A stretch of DNA of 5,033 nt from Burkholderiales bacterium. GTDB taxonomy: Bacteria > Pseudomonadota > Gammaproteobacteria > Burkholderiales > Usitatibacteraceae. Where the stretch lies: NCBI GenBank assembly GCA_014378085.1, contig JACMOJ010000227.1, positions 1-5,033 on the forward strand, given 5' to 3'. Numbering within the stretch: the first letter of the stretch is position 1; every line of letters starts with the position of its first letter. Positions 1-2,971 of the stretch are shown piece after piece. Made by a program: the position numbers and the translations under genes. The notes beneath the pieces are model-generated. The model had not been told where the DNA came from and searched no databases. It worked only from the letters and a program-made list of their open reading frames with translations.

Positions 1-1
1 A

Positions 2-43
2 TCACCGTGCGCGGGGTTTGACCCGCTTGGGGATTTGGAATGA
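2..43 (+). CDS. possible 3' tail of an upstream gene (partial)
   Basis: One forward frame is open from the left edge and ends at TGA 41-43. That stop overlaps the next gene's ATG at 40 as ATGA, a common sign of translational coupling. The visible C-terminus would be about 13 residues, ending GDLE. The other two forward frames are also open at the edge and stop at 19-21 and 46-48, so the frame is chosen only from the ATGA overlap. No function can be read from so short a piece. Confidence 0.3.
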   Translation, partial: SPCAGFDPLGDLE

Positions 44-327
44 CTACTGACATCTATATCGCGACCACACACTTCAAAAGCATCGCGGAAGCAATCGCAG
101 CATTGAAGCCGTGCCCGTTCTTCGGCGTCGTGACGCCCGATCAGGTCATGATGACCTTGGCAGAGTTCGGCGTACTCCCCGAAATCATCCGGGCCGACGT
201 TGAGCGCGTGGCTCGGATAGACGCCGAAATCGAAGCCCGCAAGTTATCTGACGCTATCTCCAAGCCTGTTGCTAATGAGCAACTAGCCCCGTTTTCAGCA
301 CCTGCAAAAACGCTGCTCCTAAACTAA
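40..327 (+). CDS. hypothetical protein, 95 aa
   Basis: I do not recognise this family. The ORF starts at ATG 40, with a purine-rich GGGGA (29-33) six nt upstream as a plausible ribosome binding site, and ends at TAA 325-327. The protein has no signal peptide or membrane segment. Residues about 12-22 are Ala/Ile-rich and helical-looking, a CPFFGVVTPDQV stretch follows, and residues about 46-72 form a charged helix rich in Glu, Arg and Ala that could be a short coiled coil. The C-terminal 20 residues look disordered. It may be translationally coupled to a gene running in from the left edge through an ATGA overlap. Base composition is ordinary for a high-GC host, unlike the AT-rich gene at 638. 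It could be an island or phage accessory protein, but nothing in the sequence settles that. Confidence 0.6.
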   Translation: MTTDIYIATTHFKSIAEAIAALKPCPFFGVVTPDQVMMTLAEFGVLPEIIRADVERVARIDAEIEARKLSDAISKPVANEQLAPFSAPAKTLLLN

Positions 328-349
328 CCCCAACATTAAGCAATTTGGC

Positions 350-374
350 CTGCCGCCATGGCAAGCCATGGCAG
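350..374. repeat. imperfect inverted repeat (possible RNA hairpin)
   Basis: CATGG (357-361) pairs with CCATG (366-370) across a CAAG tetraloop. CTGC (350-353) pairs with GCAG (371-374), leaving three unpaired bases on the left side. It begins 23 nt after the 40-327 stop codon and has no T-tract, so it is not a standard intrinsic terminator. It abuts the palindrome at 375-390. Confidence 0.4.
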
Positions 375-390
375 ACAACTCAGGAGTTGT
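375..390. repeat. perfect inverted repeat, 7-bp arms with 2-nt spacer
   Basis: ACAACTC (375-381) is repeated in inverted form as GAGTTGT (384-390) around AG. The tight two-fold symmetry fits a binding site for a dimeric regulator at least as well as an RNA hairpin, because a 2-nt loop cannot close a stem fully. No T-tract follows. Function is unknown. Confidence 0.45.
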
Positions 391-637
391 GGGGCTGGAT
401 CGCGACTCGCGCCCAGATAGCGAAATCGCCAATTCCATTCCTATAAAAACTCATTCAAAGAAAATCATCGCTCGATAGTCAGGAGGACAAAGCACTAAAG
501 CCAAACCACAGCGAAGCTATTTTTTGAAGTTAAATCGCATCAGCTAACTAACGAAACGCATTTGCGCATCCGCGCTTCTGCGACAGCGAACCTATGCCGC
601 TCGATTGTAGGCGGATAAATCCAAGGACGAAATAACT

Positions 638-1159
638 ATGACCACCAATAGCACACCCCACGCCAGCATCAAGCCGGCCTTCACCGTGACCAGCAGATTG
701 GGTGAAACCGAGGCGACATCATCTATCGTTTTAGTTTTCCCCTTCTTCGGAAGGGAAAGCAGAATTTTATTTTCGATGGAGACTATTACTACGCTAGTTG
801 AGAATCTTAAAATTATCATCAATCGCAAGCGTGTCGGAGGAATTCAAATGTTTACCGACCAAGATGAATTTTTATATCTGTCAAAATCTAATGAACGAAT
901 TCGTATTCAACTTAATCGCGAATCAAACGGCGGCGACTACGCTCAAGAGCTAATTGAAGTGACGACTCTGCCGGTCTCAATGGTGCCGGAAATGCTTCTA
1001 GCAATTCGGCAGGAAATTGGGTGCGTCTTACGAAACTTCTACACCGACGAAGAGGACAAGGAGGAAAGTTTTTGGGCGAACCACAATGCGTTTTTACAGA
1101 AAGAGAACGAACGCTTGAACAAAACGGCGATCGAAAATAAAAATGGGACGGCACACTGA
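638..1159 (+). CDS. hypothetical protein, 173 aa, AT-rich gene
   Basis: I do not recognise this family. The start at ATG 638 is supported by AAGGA (623-627) ten nt upstream. The stop TGA 1157-1159 shares one base with the next ATG (TGATG), so the two genes are probably co-translated. The N-terminal 30 residues are Thr/Ser-rich and look disordered. Residues about 28-100 alternate hydrophobic and polar residues in a probable beta-rich fold (SSIVLVFPFFG, IQMFTDQDEFLYLS, RIRIQL). Residues about 112-132 form an amphipathic helix (MVPEMLLAIRQEIG), followed by a very acidic segment (TDEEDKEESF) and a Lys/Asn/Glu-rich helical tail. There is no signal peptide or membrane span. Part of the gene is markedly AT-rich: 781-900 is 33% GC by my count, against 65% at 1921-2040. 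That suggests acquisition from a different source. Confidence 0.72.
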   Translation: MTTNSTPHASIKPAFTVTSRLGETEATSSIVLVFPFFGRESRILFSMETITTLVENLKIIINRKRVGGIQMFTDQDEFLYLSKSNERIRIQLNRESNGGDYAQELIEVTTLPVSMVPEMLLAIRQEIGCVLRNFYTDEEDKEESFWANHNAFLQKENERLNKTAIENKNGTAH

Positions 1160-1341
1160 TGTCGAAAACCTCGTTTACATACGAGCACGGTGGCAGAACC
1201 CATTCTGGTAGTCATGAAATTAGTTCAGGAATGATTTTCGTAACGACAGAGTTCGGCCAGAAAAAAACGCAGCTTGGCAATCTGCGAGCAGAAACACTGG
1301 CGGGAATGCTTGCCCGCGAACTTGCGCGAGAGGCCTCCTAA
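1159..1341 (+). CDS. small conserved-looking hypothetical protein, 60 aa
   Basis: The ATG at 1159 overlaps the upstream stop by one base (TGATG), so translation is likely coupled to the 173-aa gene. The protein has a Tyr/Gly/Ser-rich N-terminal half with alternating residues (FTYEHGGRTHSGSHEISSGMIFVTT), then GQKKTQLGN, then an amphipathic helix ending LAGMLARELAREAS. This order of short beta strands, a G-K-TQ-G turn and a C-terminal LAREL helix resembles a group of small uncharacterised proteins I associate with Rhizobiales. That is an impression from memory, and no function is known to me. It is the last gene before the terminator at 1370-1403, so the operon ends here. Confidence 0.72.
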   Translation: MSKTSFTYEHGGRTHSGSHEISSGMIFVTTEFGQKKTQLGNLRAETLAGMLARELAREAS

Positions 1342-1369
1342 CTGATCTTATGTCCTATTGCTTAATCTG

Positions 1370-1403
1370 ATCCCCCGCGCTTTAGATGCGCGGGGGATTT
1401 TTT
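1370..1403 (+). terminator. strong Rho-independent terminator
   Basis: TCCCCCGCGC (1371-1380) pairs perfectly with GCGCGGGGGA (1388-1397) around the 7-nt loop TTTAGAT. A further A-T pair (1370/1398) is possible. Six T residues follow (1398-1403). It ends the 638-1341 operon, 28 nt after the last stop. The 3' arm also contains the likely ribosome binding site of the lipoprotein gene, whose ATG begins on the base after the T-tract. Confidence 0.92.
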
Positions 1404-1658
1404 ATGAAGTTAAATGCTCGGCTCTTTCGCAAAATGCTCGTCGTGGTCGTGCCGCTAATGCTGGCTGGCTGTGGCGGCGGTCATGATCGCTATGCGGCGC
1501 CCGGCATCGACACGCGGAACCTGGATCAGGCGAAATACAACAACGACCTCGCGGACTGCACCCAGCTTAAGAAGGACCACGGCTTCGTCGGCGACGGCGG
1601 GATGATCGGCGATTGCCTGACGCAGCGCGGCTACAGGGTCACTGACCCCAAGGGCTAA
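1404..1658 (+). CDS. small putative lipoprotein, 84 aa
   Basis: The protein opens with a classic type II signal peptide: a basic n-region (MKLNARLFRK), a hydrophobic core (MLVVVVPLML) and the lipobox L20-A21-G22-C23. Cys23 would be lipidated and the protein anchored in a membrane facing the periplasm. The mature part is Gly-rich, then has an LDQAKYNNDLADC segment (Cys52) and ends with a GDCLTQRGYRV segment (Cys71). These two Cys could form a disulfide. The pattern of a Y-x-x-DLADC segment and a C-terminal CL-x-x-RGYRV resembles small proteobacterial glycine-zipper lipoproteins, but the zipper between them is missing here; this family link is tentative. I chose ATG 1404 because GGGGGA (1393-1397) sits six nt upstream; an in-frame ATG at 1386 would add MRGGFF before the basic region. 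The gene is convergent with the 1670 gene, 11 nt away. Confidence 0.75.
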   Translation: MKLNARLFRKMLVVVVPLMLAGCGGGHDRYAAPGIDTRNLDQAKYNNDLADCTQLKKDHGFVGDGGMIGDCLTQRGYRVTDPKG

Positions 1659-1669
1659 TTCGGGAATAA

Positions 1670-1897
1670 TCAATACTGCGGCCGCCTGAGCAATTCGGGC
1701 AGCCGCGATATTGCCTTTGCTATCTTCCTTGCTTCCTCTCGCGACAAGTGATCGCCGGCGTATTGATAGCGTCGCGCGTGTAAGTCTTCCCGGTGAGGCA
1801 CGGTCAGCAGGAACAGCCCGGAAGCGTCCCGCACCGTGAATCCTCCATCATCTTCGGCCATCGTCCACGGCGCTGGAAACCGGCGTAGGTTGTCCAT
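1670..1897 (-). CDS. small hypothetical protein with RRFPAPW start, 75 aa
   Basis: Second gene of the minus-strand operon. The preferred ATG at 1897-1895 overlaps the upstream stop TGA (1899-1897) by one base. A GTG one codon earlier (1900) would instead give a 4-nt GTGA overlap. Either way translation should be coupled. The protein begins MDNLRRFPAPWTM, has a beta-like middle (GGFTVRDASGLFLLTV), and ends in an amphipathic helix (LSREEARKIAKAISRLPELL). This layout matches a group of short proteins that I recall as common in Bradyrhizobium and relatives, usually annotated as hypothetical. No catalytic motif, signal peptide or membrane span is visible. The promoter upstream of the first gene carries a LexA box, so this protein is probably made during DNA damage, but what it does is unknown. 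Confidence 0.8.
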   Translation of the reverse strand: MDNLRRFPAPWTMAEDDGGFTVRDASGLFLLTVPHREDLHARRYQYAGDHLSREEARKIAKAISRLPELLRRPQY

Positions 1898-2145
1898 CAC
1901 GCCCTACGGGATGCAGGGGTGCCGTTGATTGCTTTGTTAGTGCCGGGGTATTTCCGGCGCTGTTCGCCGACCAGCGTGTCCCGCTCAGCCACCAGCCCGT
2001 CTACCTTCTCCTGCATCCGCGCGAGCAGGGTTTCCGCCGCGCCAATATCGATCCCGGCACGCTGTAGCCGGAGCATGTCCTTTCGCTGGCGCGTGATCTG
2101 GCGCCTCATGTGTTCGATTTCGTTCCGGATCGCGTCGAGTCCCAT
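1897..2145 (-). CDS. small coiled-coil hypothetical protein, 82 aa, first gene of a LexA-box operon
   Basis: The protein is almost entirely helical. Residues 3-29 (LDAIRNEIEHMRRQITRQ onward) and about 37-60 (AETLLARMQEKVDGLVAER) read as two charged amphipathic helices joined by an AGIDIG turn, so a helical hairpin or dimeric coiled coil is likely. A short basic, disordered tail follows. I chose ATG 2145 over the in-frame ATG 2151 because AGGA (2154-2157) lies eight nt before 2145 but only two nt before 2151. Similar LDAIR-EIE-MR proteins are, as I recall, common in Bradyrhizobium and uncharacterised. The promoter directly upstream (2169-2197) contains a perfect LexA box, so SOS induction is the best-supported statement about this gene. 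It is translationally coupled to the gene at 1670-1897. Confidence 0.8.
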   Translation of the reverse strand: MGLDAIRNEIEHMRRQITRQRKDMLRLQRAGIDIGAAETLLARMQEKVDGLVAERDTLVGEQRRKYPGTNKAINGTPASRRA

Positions 2146-2153
2146 AGCCATCG

Positions 2154-2157
2154 TCCT
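2154..2157 (-). promoter_or_regulatory. ribosome binding site that decides the start of the 82-aa gene
   Basis: AGGA on the minus strand lies 8 nt before ATG 2145 and only 2 nt before ATG 2151. The spacing favours the shorter protein starting MGLDAIRN. Confidence 0.6.
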
Positions 2158-2168
2158 GATTTCGGTCG

Positions 2169-2197
2169 ATAAGAACGAAACAAGAACGACGAGTCAA
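2169..2197 (-). promoter_or_regulatory. sigma70-type promoter of the minus-strand operon
   Basis: Read on the minus strand, TTGACT (-35, plus positions 2192-2197, 5 of 6 consensus bases) is followed by a 17-nt spacer and TCTTAT (-10, 2169-2174, 4 of 6). Transcription would begin near 2162, giving a leader of roughly 17 nt before ATG 2145. The LexA box occupies most of the spacer and the first bases of the -10, so bound LexA should block RNA polymerase. Confidence 0.75.
2173..2187. promoter_or_regulatory. LexA (SOS) box, GAAC-N7-GAAC
   Basis: GAAC at 2173-2176 and GAAC at 2184-2187 are separated by exactly seven bases. This direct-repeat form (GTTC-N7-GTTC on the other strand) is the established LexA recognition sequence of alphaproteobacteria, unlike the palindromic box of Escherichia coli. 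Its position inside the -35/-10 spacer of the minus-strand promoter is the classical repressor position. It lies more than 60 bp from the plus-strand promoter, so it should mainly control the minus-strand pair. I scanned the GAAC/GTTC sites of the window by eye and found no second box with the right spacing. Confidence 0.8.
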
Positions 2198-2225
2198 CAA
2201 TAGTTTCTGGACGACGCGTCTTAGG

Positions 2226-2243
2226 TGTCGATTCCAATCGACA
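2226..2243. promoter_or_regulatory. 18-bp perfect palindrome, candidate operator
   Basis: TGTCGATT (2226-2233) is repeated exactly in inverted form as AATCGACA (2236-2243) around CC. The right arm overlaps the candidate -35 (TCGACA, 2238-2243) of the plus-strand operon, the usual arrangement for repression by a dimeric HTH protein. The operon encodes a small HTH protein at 2512-2739, a candidate autoregulator by inference only. Confidence 0.55.
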
Positions 2244-2267
2244 GGCAGCAGTACCCGGTCTTATATT
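2238..2267 (+). promoter_or_regulatory. candidate sigma70-type promoter of the plus-strand operon
   Basis: TCGACA (2238-2243, 5 of 6 consensus bases) and TATATT (2262-2267, 5 of 6) are 18 nt apart. Transcription would start near 2274, some 24 nt before ATG 2298. The promoter faces away from the LexA-box promoter, so this short region serves two divergent operons. Confidence 0.55.
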
Positions 2268-2297
2268 TCGTTCCCGGATATTGGTGCGGGTGGGGTG

Positions 2298-2501
2298 ATG
2301 TCCAGTCGAAAATCGGTCTCGACGTTGAGACACTATGCGGCTCATGCATTGCGTAGCGCTCGCCAGCTTCCCGTAGGTCCTGATCGGAACGAGCTGCGGC
2401 AACGCGCGATCTGCTTGCTCTGGCTTGAAAGAAGGTTTCTAAAAAATGAAGTTGTGGACAGGGCATTAGCGGCAATCAGCTTGGATCAGAAAAAGGATTG
2501 A
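2298..2501 (+). CDS. small helical hypothetical protein, 67 aa
   Basis: First gene of the plus-strand operon. I chose ATG 2298; a GTG immediately before it (2295) is in frame and would add one residue. The purine-rich GCGGG (2286-2290) lies seven nt upstream but is a weak ribosome binding site. The product is basic and mostly helical: a Ser/Arg/Lys-rich start, helix TLRHYAAHALRSARQ, then the turn LPVGPDRNELRQ, then helix RAICLLWLERRFL, and a final short helix. The LPVGP-RN-LRQ signature followed by a Leu/Trp-rich helix is one I associate with small uncharacterised Bradyrhizobium proteins. There is no signal peptide, and the hydrophobic ICLLWL stretch is too short to span a membrane. The next gene begins 10 nt after the stop, with its ribosome binding site overlapping this stop codon. 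An overlapping antisense ORF (2106-2402) is rejected because this reading has the recognisable motif and operon context. Confidence 0.72.
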   Translation: MSSRKSVSTLRHYAAHALRSARQLPVGPDRNELRQRAICLLWLERRFLKNEVVDRALAAISLDQKKD

Positions 2502-2505
2502 GGTG
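2500..2505 (+). promoter_or_regulatory. ribosome binding site that decides the start of the HTH gene
   Basis: GAGGTG lies six nt before ATG 2512 and overlaps the preceding stop TGA (2499-2501). The in-frame GTG at 2503 lies inside this site and has no good site of its own, so ATG 2512 is preferred. Confidence 0.65.
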
Positions 2506-2511
2506 CACCCT

Positions 2512-2739
2512 ATGCTTAACATCCGACCTTGGGACAACGAACAGGTCGAAATTCTCAAAAAGCTGATTGAGCGGAATGTATCGCTGGCGCGAGCGGCAGT
2601 TGTTTTGAACCGGCGGCAATCGTCGGTGCAGAAGAAAGCTCGCGAACTTGGCAAGCCGTTTCCCGGCGTGCGTGCACAAAAGGCCGCGCTGAGAGTCATT
2701 TTTATAGAGGCTGATACATTTAGGGAAAATCGAAGATGA
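2512..2739 (+). CDS. small SANT/homeodomain-like helix-turn-helix protein, 75 aa
   Basis: Residues about 6-47 form a tri-helical HTH of the SANT/GcrA-like type. Helix 1 opens with Trp7 (PWDNEQVEILKKLIE), helix 2 is SLARAAVVLN, and helix 3, the probable recognition helix, is RRQSSVQKKARELG. The pattern W..eq...L.kL...g.S...aA..L.R...sVq.kAreLG is typical of small DNA-binding proteins of alphaproteobacteria, where it binds DNA directly. A basic linker and a short hydrophobic segment (LRVIFIEAD) follow, perhaps for dimerisation. ATG 2512 is chosen over GTG 2503 on the position of the ribosome binding site. The stop overlaps the next start as ATGA, so the three genes from 2298 to 2927 form a coupled operon. 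It may regulate its own operon through the palindrome at 2226-2243, or another target in the island. The fold assignment is fairly secure; the target is a guess. Confidence 0.78.
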   Translation: MLNIRPWDNEQVEILKKLIERNVSLARAAVVLNRRQSSVQKKARELGKPFPGVRAQKAALRVIFIEADTFRENRR

Positions 2740-2927
2740 CCCACAATCCTGTTAAAAAACTGACGCGAACTGAAATGCGTATTGTATTGAACGCGCATCG
2801 TGGCACCGTTGACCTAACACTAAAGTCGTTGACCGACGAAGAACTGTGGCAGCTTATTTTGAAGAGGGAAGCGGAGGTAGCGGCTAAGCTGGAGCAAGCA
2901 GGAGTCGATAACTCAACGCTTCATTGA
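2736..2927 (+). CDS. small hypothetical protein, 63 aa
   Basis: Last gene of the plus-strand operon. Its ATG (2736) overlaps the preceding stop by four bases (ATGA), so it is probably translated by re-initiation after the HTH gene. The protein begins with a basic segment (MTHNPVKKLTRTEMR), then VLNAHRGTVDLTLKSLTDEELWQLILKREAEVAAKLEQAG, two amphipathic helices with a Leu/Trp face and a charged face. It is soluble, with no signal peptide. I do not recognise the family. Its coupling to an HTH gene suggests a partner or modulator of that protein, but this is inference from position only. The gene is convergent with the integrase, 44 nt from its stop. Confidence 0.68.
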   Translation: MTHNPVKKLTRTEMRIVLNAHRGTVDLTLKSLTDEELWQLILKREAEVAAKLEQAGVDNSTLH

Positions 2928-2948
2928 TCTTGAGATGCCGTTCAAGAT
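2927..2948. repeat. hairpin between convergent genes
   Basis: ATCTTGA (2927-2933) and TCAAGAT (2942-2948) form a 7-bp stem with an 8-nt loop, starting at the last base of the stop codon of the 63-aa gene. No T-tract follows on either strand and the stem is AU-rich, so it is at most a weak or bidirectional termination aid. The 8-mer AGATGCCG occurs twice here (2933-2940 and 2945-2952). Confidence 0.35.
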
Positions 2949-2971
2949 GCCGAGCGATGAGACGCAGCTAG

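Larger units (their letters stand above)
328..637. other. gene-free stretch of 310 nt with inverted repeats and an orphan Shine-Dalgarno-like site
   Basis: I see no convincing gene here on either strand. The left part holds two adjacent inverted repeats (350-374 and 375-390). A perfect AGGAGG lies at 481-486 but has no ATG, GTG or TTG at usable distance, which may mark a decayed gene start or be chance. The part from about 430 to 560 is AT-rich and probably holds the promoter of the 638 operon. A weak candidate is TTGAAG (524-529) with TAACTA (545-550), but the spacer is only 15 nt, so I do not call it. AAGGA at 623-627, ten nt before ATG 638, is the likely ribosome binding site of the next gene. 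Confidence 0.6.

Noticed and set aside
368..478. 36-codon plus-strand ORF starting MADNSGVVG
   Set aside because: No ribosome binding site, its start is inside an inverted repeat, and the composition is not protein-like enough to call.
1105..1120. Second possible LexA box (GAAC ... GAAC)
   Set aside because: The spacing is eight bases, not seven, and it lies inside a coding region.
592..1154. Minus-strand ORFs at 592-828 and 912-1154
   Set aside because: They lie antisense to the 173-aa gene, which has a ribosome binding site, a coupled downstream gene and a terminator on its own strand.
1636..1648. GGGTCA-C-TGACCC palindrome
   Set aside because: It lies within the coding end of the lipoprotein gene, is short, and has no T-tract or promoter near it.
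2106..2475. Minus-strand ORFs at 2106-2402 and 2221-2475
   Set aside because: They would run through both promoters, the LexA box and the palindrome, and oppose the 67-aa gene, which has a recognisable motif and operon context.
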